Source of the DNA: Nemopilema nomurai
Lineage: Eukaryota > Cnidaria > Scyphozoa > Rhizostomeae > Rhizostomatidae
Direction: 5' to 3'
DNA length: 64,000 bases
Assembly: GCA_003864495.1 (NCBI GenBank)
Contig: ML133462.1
Location: forward strand, 427,274 to 491,273
In this document: positions 1 through 26,600 of the stretch, piece after piece
How positions within the stretch are numbered: position 1 is the stretch's first letter
Layout of the letters: each line of letters begins with the position of its first letter
Made by a program: the position numbers and the translations under genes
The notes under the pieces: model-generated
What the model was told of the DNA's origin: nothing
Database searches by the model: none
Seen by the model: the letters and a program-made list of their open reading frames with translations, nothing else

Positions 1-44
1 AACACGATTACACCATTTTGATAGCATTTTTAGCCAATCTAATG

Positions 45-235
45 GGTGTAGCCACCAAAATTTTCCCGGGGGAGTACCCCCGGACCCCCCGAATTTTCGG
101 CTCGCAACGCTCGCCTTCGGTCTCCAGTACCCTTACAATTCCTTGTCGCCCCCTAGCCCTATCGTTCTCTAAAAAAATTAGCCCCTCCGTCGGAAGTGCT
201 AGCCCCTTTGTCGGAGGAAACCTAGCGCCACCACT
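45..235. repeat. GC-rich repeat-like fragment at left edge
   Basis: This stretch is much richer in G and C than the rest of the window. It contains a run of G, a short spacer and runs of C (about 66-95), then two similar phrases near 181-225 built around 'agcccct' and 'gtcgga'. Such G/C-run patterns are common in dispersed animal repeats, but I cannot name a family. No coding evidence was found: the open frame across it is low-complexity and stops just inside the following exon. Confidence 0.35.
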
Positions 236-242
236 GTCTCAG

Positions 243-982
243 CCCATCTTTGCGGGGGCTGCATCTTCGACATGAAGTTGGCTACCGTGTCACTGAACTT
301 GCAAAAACAGGCTTGGAACAGCACGTTGCAGGACATCTTAAAGGCCACAGTTCTGAGCTCCACGGGTCAGACCATCGCGTCGAACGACAACAACGGAACG
401 TACGAGGAATCGTTCTCGTTCGTATACCACAGCGCACACGGGGACCTGCACATTGTTGTCGAGAACGGGGCTGGAAGCGGCATGATATACACTGTCGCCC
501 TCAAGTTCCACGGCCAGTCGAATGGCGGCGCCGAGTGCTCAAAGCGGCACGTGATGAGCCCTGTCGAGTCGCAGGCATTCTGGAAATACAAAGCGGTCAA
601 TGGGCTGGAAGCGGAGCAACTTCACGAGCTGGTGCCAATCTTCAAGATGTCCTCTGCGTATACAGTGAAATCGGGCGACCTGTTGTTTCTGCAACTCGAC
701 TACTGCTTTCCGCACGTGGGAAACTTCAACGTCACCGTTTCAGTGATTGCGGAGGACGAGGAGTCAGCTTTCGCGACATATGCATGTCCCAAAAGCATCA
801 AGGAGTGCAAAACTGGGAACGCACCCTTCCACGACACCTCTGGCAGTGCTGCGAATATGGTACACGTGCGTGTTGCTGGAGCACCCGACATTGGTCCTGT
901 AACAGTGATTGTTCGGGGTGATGGGCGATTTCAGAAGATGAACACGTTTGCCCTCGCCGCCTCAAAGTACATTGCAGTGTAA
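243..982 (+). CDS. 3'-terminal exon of an unrecognised, probably secreted or luminal protein
   Basis: This is an open frame of about 245 codons ending in TAA at 980-982. A plausible splice acceptor (ctcag) ends at 242, and in-frame stops lie upstream near 170-203. The first ATG at 272 is therefore probably not the true start, and the gene probably begins off the left edge. The frame opens with a Cys-rich stretch (HLCGGCIFDMKL), has several N-glycosylation sequons (WNST, NNGTY, NVTV) and alternates hydrophobic and polar residues as beta-sandwich domains do. It has no membrane segment. Codon use and GC content are higher than in the flanking DNA, which supports coding. I do not recognise the family. 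An overlapping frame (250-921) is a shadow. The call that it is coding is moderately firm; function is unknown. Confidence 0.5.
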
Positions 983-2219
983 AAACGTTTACGTTTAGTA
1001 CCCGAAATACTTTCCCGTTTGATTCACTAACGCTATTTATAAAACAATTTAACTTTATTTGTTGTCAAACATTATAAGATCGCAGAAATTTGCATCAAAA
1101 ATTCGAATGTTGACAGGCGATATCCTTGTTTTTATTTCGAGAAGTGGCATTTCTGGAAATCGATCACAACTCTGACAAGCAGGACCTTGTAAGGAATGGC
1201 CCTATACTGACTTTCAACATAGAGTTCTCTTGCTGTTAGCCAAAAGAGATTCCAACACAAATTGGAATTTTGGTAACGCTTTTAGTCTTTTTGTTTTACT
1301 GTAAAGGTGGCATTTCAGAGGAACGATGATTACTTGTGAATTTCAAGTGTTGGGAGTAAGTGACATTCAAGAATTGCTTTGCTATCGCTTTGTAATATTT
1401 AGGTCTGATTTTATTTAACGAAGAAGATTTGCAATGATACTTCCAAGATATTTTCAATAACTTTCAAGGCTATTCATAAAGAGATTAGAAATCATGTATT
1501 TCTATCTCGTGAGTAAGAAGTTTTATGAAAGAAAGAGAAAAACATTTCGCAGTCAGAGACGTGACTCTTAAGTGAATGGCCATTTTCCGTGATAAATGCC
1601 TTTCAACGAAAGTTTACACACTATTGGCAATTTACAGTGGTAACAATTTCACCAAGTTGAGTAAAAGCTCGCTAAAAAATGAGGAGTGATACATAAGCAT
1701 TAGAACAAAAAACTCTAAATTAAATTCTGCAGAGTTCTACATTGTTCAATAGCTCTACAACTTTAGGCCGGTAAATGACGTCGTTAGTGCAGAAAAGTAC
1801 AAAAATGGTGGTAAATACCTCGTGACTTGTAAGAAATGCAGATAAGGAATCGCAAGCTCTGTCGATCGTAATTATACAATTAAACTTGAGAAGAGTCACT
1901 TTCATTGTTTGCAGTAGTCACAAGTTCCCAGCAATAACACCGTTGCCTATCTTCTTCTAAACGCTCTTGAGATTCGCCATGCATTCGGTTCTTCATACCT
2001 GTACAGAAATTGTGCGCGCCTTAGTTTCCACGTACGGCAAAGATACACAAACAATCCTTCTCATGGCAACAATCAATATTGGAATAAGACACAAAGTTAC
2101 GGTTGCCATTATCAAAAAAGCATTTATTGTCTATTAGCACCGAGTTTGGTTACAAAACCAAGAGAAATGCAGGTTACAAAGTTTACGGTCGATGATATGA
2201 TCCATGTTTTGATTGCAAT
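983..2219. other. Intergenic, nothing recognised
   Basis: AT-rich DNA between the left-edge gene and the 3' end of DHX8. Only short chance open frames are present. The one feature of note is a tttatt at 2123-2128, which reads AATAAA on the minus strand and could be the DHX8 poly(A) signal. Confidence 0.5.
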
Positions 2220-2350
2220 TTAACAAAAGTAGGCTGGCAAATTTGACAAATAGGGTTCAAGGCCAACTGCTCCTTCGCAATGGAGCCACGCAGCTATCCC
2301 CTCCGAATTTGCCACATGAAGCAGGACTGTAGAGCTTCTGAAGGAACATT
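2220..2350 (-). other. DHX8: Candidate terminal exon of DHX8 (uncertain)
   Basis: After the exon ending at 2552, translation without splicing stops at once (EPLYNR, then TAG). If spliced, a pyrimidine-rich acceptor ending near 2343 opens a phase-compatible tail of about 38 residues with TAA at 2220-2222. An AATAAA (minus) lies at 2123-2128. The tail does not resemble the conserved vertebrate ending YEEPNAWRISRAF. A second island near 2465-2535 contains a coding-like phrase (MARKLTPGAVEPPVRAMP), but it is out of phase with the preceding donor. Confidence 0.25.
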
Positions 2351-2551
2351 TTAAAACAAAATGATGATGAACACTTGTTAATAAACCCTTGCAATAGACC
2401 TGGGTAAATGACATCTACCTTTGTTTTCGGCAAATGAATCAACAATCAATTACAGCTAGCAATAAGGCATAGCCCTAACTGGAGGTTCAACAGCTCCTGG
2501 GGTGAGTTTGCGGGCCATTTCTACCAAATAAGCGGTGTTTTCTTGACCTAC

Positions 2552-17120
<14,569 letters not shown>

Positions 17121-19652
17121 GACATCAAACGAGTAAGGTCTGAACAATCTTGACGACTTTCCACCACCCTATACACAAACGTGACACTGCCAAAACAGAT
17201 CCACGTAAATCCAATTTATAAAATACTTATATGTAAAACTATTAATGTACGATTCTGATTGCAACTCTAAAATGTTACAGGAATAACATGCGGTCAGACT
17301 ACACCGACATTTTCCAACGTTTGCCTCGCCATGTTTGTATTGAAATGAGCAGACTCGTTTTCATGTTACCTCTCACAGAATTTTTTTGAAATAGCCTATA
17401 ATGGAATTTTATTCAGTTGGGGACATTTCATAGAAAATACTCTCTCTAGTGACAAACTCACTTGAGCCCAATGCTGCCTTTAAGGTCTGTCGATATTGCT
17501 GTTAGAAGGACTTATTGACCGAGAAAAGCTTTCATTTACTCATTCACCACTAATTCGAAACAACAGTTTGTCACTTGAACACTGTTTGGATTGAAACTTT
17601 ATCTTTAGCTTTATTGTCGAAAACGTACTGCAAGTTCCCATACTGATATTCATGAGTTCCCATAGCTTTGACCGTGAGAGTTTGAGCTTGTTTGGGGAAC
17701 GAAAGTAACTGCGTTTCCAACTTACTTTTATGAGACATGTACGAGATTGGTTTTTGTGAGAAACGCAGGGACCAGCAACATCCACTAAGAAACATAAGAG
17801 ATGAACCAGTGAAACTGCTTAATCTTCTCATGAGGTTCTGGCAAAAAAGATTCACCACTTGCAAAACTCCGTGACTTTCGTATTTATCTCGCTTTGAATC
17901 CAAATTTTGTGCGTCTATTTAGATGATGGCCCGTAGATTCACCGTCACGTTTTTGAAAGCAATTAACGTAACATTAATCAATCAGATGTTTTGTAAATGA
18001 TATTGTTTCGCAATCATTTCCGTTTGGAGAAATATGAGTAAAACAAGGTCTCTTGTAGTTTGTTTCCTAGGTGAAAAATCCCAATCACTGCTCTCTCTCT
18101 CTCACTCATGACGTGAAATTCTAGCATTATTTGCTCGATGGAATGATCCGTTTTGTGAATCTATCTTGAGTCCTTATGATACGTCTTTAGCGAGTCAGCT
18201 TGATTGTTAAACATTTGCTTATGTCAAACTTAATCAACATACTTTGCCCTTACAACGAATATCTTCTATGGTCACACGGTGTACATTTTGATGGGTTTTC
18301 ATTGTTGATAAGTTATTTGCTTTTCCCTCTCTTAATCCCGATATTCATCGTACTGCAAAGAGAAAGTATAATCTCTCATTGTTTTTAAGAAAAGATGAAA
18401 AAGTTAAAGTTCCCAGGAGTATGGTAAAAATTGTCTTCTAACTGCTTTCACTGCTTCTCTCTTCCTTAGCCTGCATTATGAAGAATCGAAAAGGCATGTT
18501 ACGTAAAACAGATCTCCGCCCTAAAACCGAAATAGATCGATCCATATGTGCAAGGCACTTGACAGACCTTGCAATAGAATTCCATTATGCAGATGCCAGT
18601 TTTATAATACTGACGTGCCACAAAATGCAAGGTTTGAATCACGAATAAAGGCTCCAAAACACTTGGCTCAAACGCATTTCCTGTTCTTACAATCCTAAAC
18701 GAAATTAAAATACAATTAGATTCCTTACCAAAATAGTTTCTAACCTCTAAAATCTATGAATGCTGACTTCATCGAAACTATACATGTTCAATTACGATCT
18801 TTGATTTTTGTCTCCCAAGTTGCAAAGCCCTAGTCAACAAACTTCGAAACTGACCTTTGAATAATTGAACAATTCTGTGGTCACGAGGACGTCATTACCA
18901 TGGAAATAGAAAGGGAGTAACCACAGTCTGTTGTCAATGTCTTGCTGTTTTGCTATTCTACAACAGCCTTCGCTGAATGGACCCAACATCAAGCAACATG
19001 TCATTCTTCAGTAGCATCCTGTTTGCTCTGCATTTTGCGCTGCCAGCGAAATTCCTTGAATCAAAAGTCCCAGAACGTTAACCACAAGTCAACACGAGGG
19101 ACGAGTTGGCCTTTTCTCGAATCAATGGGCATGGCACTTTTTGGAGCAGCAGGGGGCTAAAGATGATTTACTTGATTCAAGTGCCTTTCAATTAAATACA
19201 AGGACCTAGGGGATATTTTGCTTAGTAATCAGACTCATCTGTTGCTAGTTGCAATTGAATATTGGAAGGGGGGATTCTAATTTAAAAGGCTACTCTGCAA
19301 TTCATTTTATGGAAAGCTTGAACAGAATTGTGCTCCTGAAAGGAATTGGTCAGTACTGAAGAGATGGTGTTTGGTCAATGCAAGACGTGGATAAGCTCGG
19401 AGACTCTCTGATTCAAAACAGGCTGTTAAGATTTAATACAGAATTGTTACTCTGGTTTGCCGTAATTCCTGCTATATTTGTGTTTACCGCATTCTCGGCG
19501 GCTGCCTCGATTTCCTCTCAGCCGACACCCACCTCGGACAATACATATATGAATGATCGGATCATTTGACCACATTCGCCTGCAAAGAAGTGCTGTAGCT
19601 AGAGGTCAGACTTGAAAATCGAACTGACTGAGGTTTGCAGACAGTGGAAGCC
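17121..19652. other. Intergenic region between divergent DHX8 and NtA genes
   Basis: About 2.5 kb separates the DHX8 start codon from the NtA-like start codon. It must hold both promoters and their 5' untranslated regions, but no specific promoter element could be assigned. The open frames at 17540-17903 (-), 18942-19160 (+) and 19378-19569 (+) show no domain, no conservation that I recognise and no splice context, so they are not called. Confidence 0.5.
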
Positions 19653-21855
19653 ATGCAAGCTCATTGGGTGGTTATTGTGATTTCTACATGTGTAAGCTGC
19701 ATATTGAGTTGCAGTTTGCCAAAGGGATGGGCGATCAAGTCTTTGGAGGACAGAGCGGCTCTGGCGGAGATGGTTTTTTATGGCAAGGTAGTCAGTAGCC
19801 CAACCCGATGGAAGATTCCGGATCTGGGTAGCTTACCCGTTCTCGAAAGGAAAGAAGGCTTTTATTCAGCAAAAATCAAGATTTACTGCATTTTCAGAGG
19901 CGATCCTTTCCCCAGGTATGTTAGCTTTATTTCTTAAAAGTCACTTAAGTATGAAATTCATGCAGATGCATTCCTTTTCACGCTAAACTCGTACTTTCAA
20001 CACATGGAAAGTCTTCGAGCCAATTTTAAAAAGCAAGAAAAACCACATGGTGAATTCAGTATCGATGCGGAGAAATCTTCTTGTATTTATTTCTCACCCA
20101 TATGGACTTACTGTATTTAAAATAGAAATTCGTTGCGCTTTCATTTTGAAATTATGAAAAAAAGAAAGCAATGAACAGCTGCAAAGGTATAAATCTCCTC
20201 GCTTTCCCGTTTATTCCAACAACAGTACTGTTAATCCAAACCATTAACATTCGATGCCAATTGCGTTTACTTACTAATTGCATTGGAACAGTACATTAAT
20301 TTGTGCATGAGTTAAGAATGATTGTAGCAATGATAGCAATTCACGAATTATAGCCTCAGGGCTTTTGAAAATGGACCTGTGTCAGTTTATCTTGGATAAG
20401 TACACATCATACACATCGCGTGATTCAAGTGTGACTTTTTAAGAAGTCCTCATCAAGTGCCAAAGAAGCGACAGGACTGTGTTAGTGTCGGTTCAGAGAA
20501 AAAGATTGAAATAAGCCGAAAAAACCAGAAAGTCTTATTAAGATTAGAAGAAGGAAATGCGAGAATCACTAAAAATAGAAATTAAATTATTGGTTTACAA
20601 AGGTAAATGACTGGTTGGTGAGCACTAATTAACATTGTAGGCAGGTCTTAATACGAACTTGCGATATGTCCTTAGGATACGTCTTTCTCTCACACTACGA
20701 AATGTTTGTCAAGGTTGACCCGGTTATATAGACAAAATCCGGCTTTTTGTGTCTGGTATGCTAAGACCAACGATCTTGTAGCCGACAATTCGTCTGGGAA
20801 ATTGGTCTTAGTAAGAGTCCCCTAAGGCAGGATTTTATTAAATACGTCAAAGATTATAGATTTCCTTTATTGTAATTTAGGTGTATTGTAACTAAATTTA
20901 GGTGGATTGCTCAAGAATGCAATAAGGAGTTTAACTTGTGATCGATTAAAGTGTGCCTCTGAATAGAGTCGCAAAATAATTTGTGAACTTTGCAAAAACG
21001 AGGTCCACATTTGAACCATAGCAGATTTAACCATGGCAAAACGACTCCCTGGATTTGGCGACAGACTATGGATTTATAGATTCTCCAACGAAGTATTTGT
21101 TTGTACTTTCTGTGTTAGGAGTTCTGGCCCACACTTACACAACCTACTCTAATATTATACGAAGGTCCCGGAACAGCGGGGTCGCATTTGTTGACCCTCT
21201 TTAAGTAGCCAACTCCTAAATTTTGGACAGATTTAATTGCTTTTAACACCCCTTCATCTTTGTAGCCTAATGATGATGGTTATTAATTAAAGGTGATAAA
21301 CTCTTAACACTATCTTGACTTACAATCCATCGAATCCAATCCTTTGCGAGTATTTCAAAGAGACTTCCTATATAGCTAAGAAAAGTGGTTGTTGCTCTAG
21401 CAGTGGCACTGCGCATGCTCGCACCCAGAACTGTGAGGTGTAGAGAGCTATAAGGTTTCACAGAATTTTATGTGCATTTACCGAATTCTTGAAAGGTCTA
21501 TGAAGCAGTTACTAAGAGCACATGAAACAATTATGATTCTCAATTACTTTCTAACAATTAGTTTCTCTTGTGTAGGCACGTAAACATCTCTGGGTTTGGC
21601 TATTTGCCTGGGCACTGTCTCGAGAACCATGCCGTAGAAGGAGAAAAGGGAATATTCTTCGTCAGATATGGAGGAAGTGGGGAGCTGATGTCTCAAACTG
21701 TCAATGTCCAAAAGGGGGTAACAGCGGTGTCTTCTGCATTGCTGCTGAAAATCATGAGGACGGTAGAGCCGCCCTCGAAGAAGACGGACGGGAACTCGCT
21801 CTTTGCGAGACGGAAACGAGGCGGCTGTCAAGCGCTGATCCACCACCAAGAATAA
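19653..21855 (+). CDS. Secreted agrin NtA-like domain protein (two exons)
   Basis: Coding exons 19653-19915 and 21576-21855 join in phase (CCC AG | G CAC) into a 180-residue protein. Residues 1 to about 20 form a hydrophobic signal peptide (HWVVIVISTCVSCIL). The rest resembles the N-terminal agrin (NtA) domain, a TIMP-like OB fold that binds laminin in vertebrate agrin. Matching blocks are SLEDRAALAEMVFYGKV (agrin ALERREEEANVVLTGTV), YSAKIKIYCIFRGD, and HVNISGFG followed by Cys and GIFFVRYG (agrin VVISGFG...C...RIFFV). After the domain comes a short basic tail with a furin-like RRKR. No follistatin, laminin-G or EGF modules follow, so this is not agrin itself. The upstream TTG in the same frame is not needed, because the ATG at 19653 gives a clean signal peptide. 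Likely extracellular; the ligand is unknown. Confidence 0.75.
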
Positions 21856-23679
21856 TTACCTCGTTTCGACATAATTTCAAGACACCTACAGATGTAGAAG
21901 TGTAGAAGCAATGTCCAAATTAGAAAGTTTATCATAAACGACACCTATAAGAACTCGCTATTAGATTAATTAATATATCAGTACGATTTTCTACCCTAAC
22001 GTATTTGCGTAGTTGCCCAATTGGCCAAGGAAATAAATCTCAATGTTTCTTAGAGAACTGAATTATTCGATTGTCATTTAGAAAGCAGTTATTCGTAAGT
22101 AGTAAGCACTGATTTCGGTTCAACTGCAAGCGTAAGCTAGTTCGGAGAGAATCGTAGACCGAAGCTCAGAGTGACGTCAGCCATACATCTTGAATTGGCT
22201 TGTGAATTGAATCGGTGAATTCTCACTTGCAGCCAAATTTGTACATAGGTTCTAAAGCGTTCGCATTTTGAAGAAAAGGTTATTCAATAGTGAAACCCTT
22301 TGAAAATGCAACACTTTCTCGCCGAGTAAATATTTATGTTTACTTAGATTCATTAATTTTTTCGTGTTCATTTCCTGTTACCAATTAATTGTTTATAAGG
22401 ATGTAGGATCTTACGTACTCCTCATATACTGAAGCATATTATGAATTTTCTTTGCATATTTAATAGATTAATCCAAATTGGTTAACAAGTGCTTTTTTAT
22501 AGTTGGCAATCTCTTTTAACAGCTTTTGTGGAAAACTGACTTTGCAAGAATGCAATTTGAACAGAATTGATAAACAATAAACGTGTGACACATGGAAGTG
22601 TCATACTCCTTTATCTTACTGCTTCATAAACGCTTTTCTGCACCCAAAAGTTGTTGTTCATCTCCACGTTTCCTGGGTAACTGATTTTTGTTGCCAGTAA
22701 ATCATTTCTTACCCTCATATGACAATTGATTTTCTGATCAATACAGAGCTTGAGTAGTAAAAGGCTTTCACGGTCACATAGATGGTCATGGCTCCATGTG
22801 GAATAGTGATGCCCTCTACCCTTCGTACTCAGACCTGGAAATAAGTTGCACTTTATCCAATGAGAGAAGTATGACATATGACACGAGTATGACATATGAC
22901 CTGCAAAGAGCAAGCAGGTGCCTCTCGCATCCCAATTTCTATGCCCTACTTTCTACCTAAAGGAATTAGGTCCCTGAAAATGCTTAAAGTTGCTCAAGAT
23001 AATATGATTAAACCACAATGTTTAAGATGGAAAGCGAAGGAGAGCAGCTGTGAAAAATTCGTTTATCAATGACCTAGGATATATCTAAATCTGTAGAAGC
23101 TTTGATGCATCATACAATCAAAAACATTGCGGAATTTGCTAGAAATGGTCATAGACCTGATAAAACGAAGTAGGAAACGAGATAATTCCTTTACAGAAAG
23201 CTGATTGATTAATGAGCTGGACTTTTCCTGTGATGCATAAAGACATAATTGGAGTTGTGCTGGATTCAAGTTTTAAACTTCTCCGTCCTATTTGAATCTT
23301 AAGGAGTTTGATCTATTACTGTATTTAAAAAAATTGGGGAATATTCAACAAAATTGGAGAATATTCAGCGAAATTGGTACATATTACAGCTTTAGGCTGT
23401 TGGAATCCTAGGGACTGCTCCTGTTTTAGAAGCCAGGTTTATTTTTCACGTCAACCAAAGAGATCCTAAGCGAAGGGGAACATTCTAAGCGAAATCAAGA
23501 AGACTGCTTCCCTTTTGACGTGCAAATTAGGTTGCTGATAATATAACGCATAATTATTCAAGTAAATATAACTGATTGTTTGTAAATAAATTTCAAACTT
23601 GCATTGCAAGCAAACAACCCAATACTCTATAAATCTTTTTAGGAGCAATCACTTGTTCATCAAATAAAATTGCGAGGAA
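21856..23679. other. Intergenic, nothing recognised
   Basis: AT-rich DNA between the convergent 3' ends of the NtA-like gene and the mucin-like receptor gene. It contains a small imperfect repeat of about 21 bp around 23330-23385 (aaaattgg plus attca) and a tttatt at 23438-23443 that could be the receptor's poly(A) signal on the minus strand. The open frame at 22611-22913 (-) shows no recognisable domain. Confidence 0.45.
22032..22037 (+). terminator. Possible poly(A) signal of the NtA-like gene
   Basis: AATAAA lies about 177 bp downstream of the stop codon at 21855. It is the first such hexamer I noticed after the gene. It is a plausible cleavage signal by position only. Confidence 0.35.
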
Positions 23680-26600
23680 TCACAGCAGCCGTTCCGGGGT
23701 CTGTAAAGAAATAGAGGGAAATAATTATATGTAGTAGTATCGCTTATGTATATTTATAAAGTATTAATGGCAAAACATGGTTATAAAATGCACACCAATA
23801 GGTAGAGAAACTCTGACATGGAGCTAAAGAAGTGAAAGTAAGGCTATGACAGGCCTGGTTGTATTTTGAAATAAAGAGGCAAAAATGTGAAGTTGAAGCT
23901 TTAGTCATAGCCTAGCTACTTTCATGGTTGACTGTAAGAAAAGTTTCGAACATGCGCATTGCCTTAAAAACTAGGTTGCTTTGCAAACAAAGAGGTTCAA
24001 TCTTTTGAAAAAGACATTGAATGAGCAACTTAAAACGAAACAAGACACCAGTGAAGCGAATAGCATTTATAACGCATTTTTCACTACTGAACTGTATGTA
24101 ATTCCCCACGGGTATTAGTAAGCAATAAGTTGATTCATTCAAACTATGAACAATTCCAACTCATGTGAAATAATTGCTTCACCATTTCATATTGTGCTTC
24201 CAGATTTGTTGCTGGTCGTTTTCACTGTTGATCGAGCGGCGCTAAGTGTACAACTAAAATTGACGTTGATGCTAAACTTTTTTTAATCCTTCTACAAACT
24301 TTTCAAAATGAGACCTATTTAAACATACTCACATTTTCGTACACAACTTGTGTCGGTTCTTGGCCAGGCTTTTTCTTGGGCGACTGGTAGTTTCTTTCAG
24401 GCTCCAAGTACTCCCCCGACTTATCCACCTCCTTTGCTCTTATATTGTGTGTATTGCTTAGAAATGTCTTAAGCTCCTGTTCATATATCGTCTGCGAGGG
24501 ACTTTGGCCTCCCATTTCAGAACCGAACTTCGGGTTCGTGTGACCATTTTTGAAGGGGTCCTCCTTCATGACATTGAGAGGTACGCTATTTTCGGTGTTC
24601 TGAAAATCTGCCATGTTCTCCATGTATGCTTGGTTAACGTAGGCCGCCTTCGTTAAGTTATAGCTTCTTCCGTCTTTGGTCAAGCTGAAAGAATAGATAG
24701 TCACCGTTCATAGTAAAAAAAGTAAAATGTCTTATATGATAGCTAAGATATTGGGCTTCGCTCACTTTCAAACGAAGCAATGAAATTGCAGCATCTAGTT
24801 TATGGAGACTGTAATGATTTACCAATTAAATCGATAAAGTTTCTAATCTATGATGCTGGACGTCATTGCTCCAGACATAAGCGTAGGTGGGATGCTGTGT
24901 CTTAGTAATGTAGTTCAACCTTTCTTACCCATAATCTTGGTAATAATACCTCTTCTTGCATCTAAAGCAACACGCCAATATGATTGCCAACAGCAAGATG
25001 AACCCAGCACCACCAACTATTATCCAGATCACCCACTCAACTATAAAACATAATTTTGTTAACATGTCAGAAATTTGTGAAATCATCCTTCAATATTCTT
25101 ATTGAATTCTAACAAATTCCATGCAGCTATAGTACTAATTTTTCAGACATCGTCAGCTAATCTTTGGCTCAAAGTTTTCTTCAGCGGATAATAGAAAAAA
25201 TGGAAAGTAAGTCAATATCACCTTCTTGCCTTGATTTGTACCAAAAATGCTACTTAACACTTCTAGTCAAACTTTAAACTTTATTGTAGATTCCACTACC
25301 ACTGAAAATGTAAGCTCGTGAAAAACAGAAGCAATGTTCGAAAGGTACGCCTTACTTTCACCACAACTGTCCTCATTACAGCGCCTTGTTGCAGTGCTAT
25401 CCCCAAAGACGGAACAGTTCCTGCCCCCATGCATAGGGAGGGGGCTTGTACACGTCCTTGTTCGCTTTTGAACCCCACCACCGCATGTTCTCGAGCAGCT
25501 GCTATAATCTGACCAGCTGGAGTAATTGCCATCTAAAGTTAGGAAGGCAAACTAGCAATAAGAAAGTCGCAAGAATTTCAAAGTCTTCTTCATTTTTCAG
25601 AATAACATTTTGGAAGAATTAGCATTTGGATCCAATATTCCTTTCAATCAGATGCTATTTGCGGGTGCTTCAACATCATCTCCGCACAGATTTGTAGCAA
25701 GACATGGAGCAGCTCTCGATGACCACATTTTCAAGGCTTTTTTCATTCTACTCAGATTCTCTAAAGCCTTATTCGTCATTTTTCTTCCTGCCATAAGCAA
25801 AGTAGCTAATCACTTAGGCCACTGTTATAAACAAGATGGTTGTCGTTTTGCTTTTTTGTAAAGATTCAGCACTGTAAATCTTAAACAAAATAAATTGACG
25901 TGCAAATGACAACTTTCGAAGTTACTCACCAACGGGATAACTCGTCAAGCATCTGAATCCTTGGAAGCCCAAATTACAGCTAAAAAAGACGCGAAGATGA
26001 TAATTCACGTGCCTCATGCTATCATTGCACTGCACCAATGCTGTTCTTAAGCTCGACGTCATATCGATGTCAAAAGCAATTCATCTCAAAAATCATACTC
26101 TCTCCAAAACTCCATCATAGTATTAAATTATGACTAAAAACAGCCCATTTTGTGTACACATGTCTGCGCCATTTTAGGTCTATTTAACTTAAACGAATCA
26201 TCCTTTTTGCACAATTCCTTGCTATCGATAGTAGTAATGAAGCAGTAACCTTTTGCAAACTAGGACGCTAAATACTCACTTGCAAGTGATTTCAGCAGCC
26301 GTTTCACGACATGCACCTTGCCTCCCACAGGATACATTCGTACACAGCTCTAAATTGAAGTTGAGAAGGAAAAAAGATGAGTGATCGACTGAACGCCTTT
26401 CAATAATCACGATAGATTTCCTGTTCTATGACTAATGTTTAAGGCTTTTTGAACGAGGCAGTTCTTTCAAGGCAAGCAGACCTCCGTAACAAGGCTCTAA
26501 TAAAAAATGACATTAATAACAAAGTTTGAGCTAGTTTGATCCTGAACTAAAAATATTCAAAGCTTACAGATCAAGTAAAAATTTAGTTGGTAAATGTAGC

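Noticed and set aside
17540..17903. Two overlapping minus-strand frames of 81 and 110 codons upstream of DHX8
   Set aside because: No domain, no signal peptide or conserved block, and no splice join to DHX8. Length is within chance for this DNA.
22611..22913. 100-codon minus-strand frame
   Set aside because: It contains a local repeat (atgacatatgac) and has no recognisable domain or neighbouring exon in phase.
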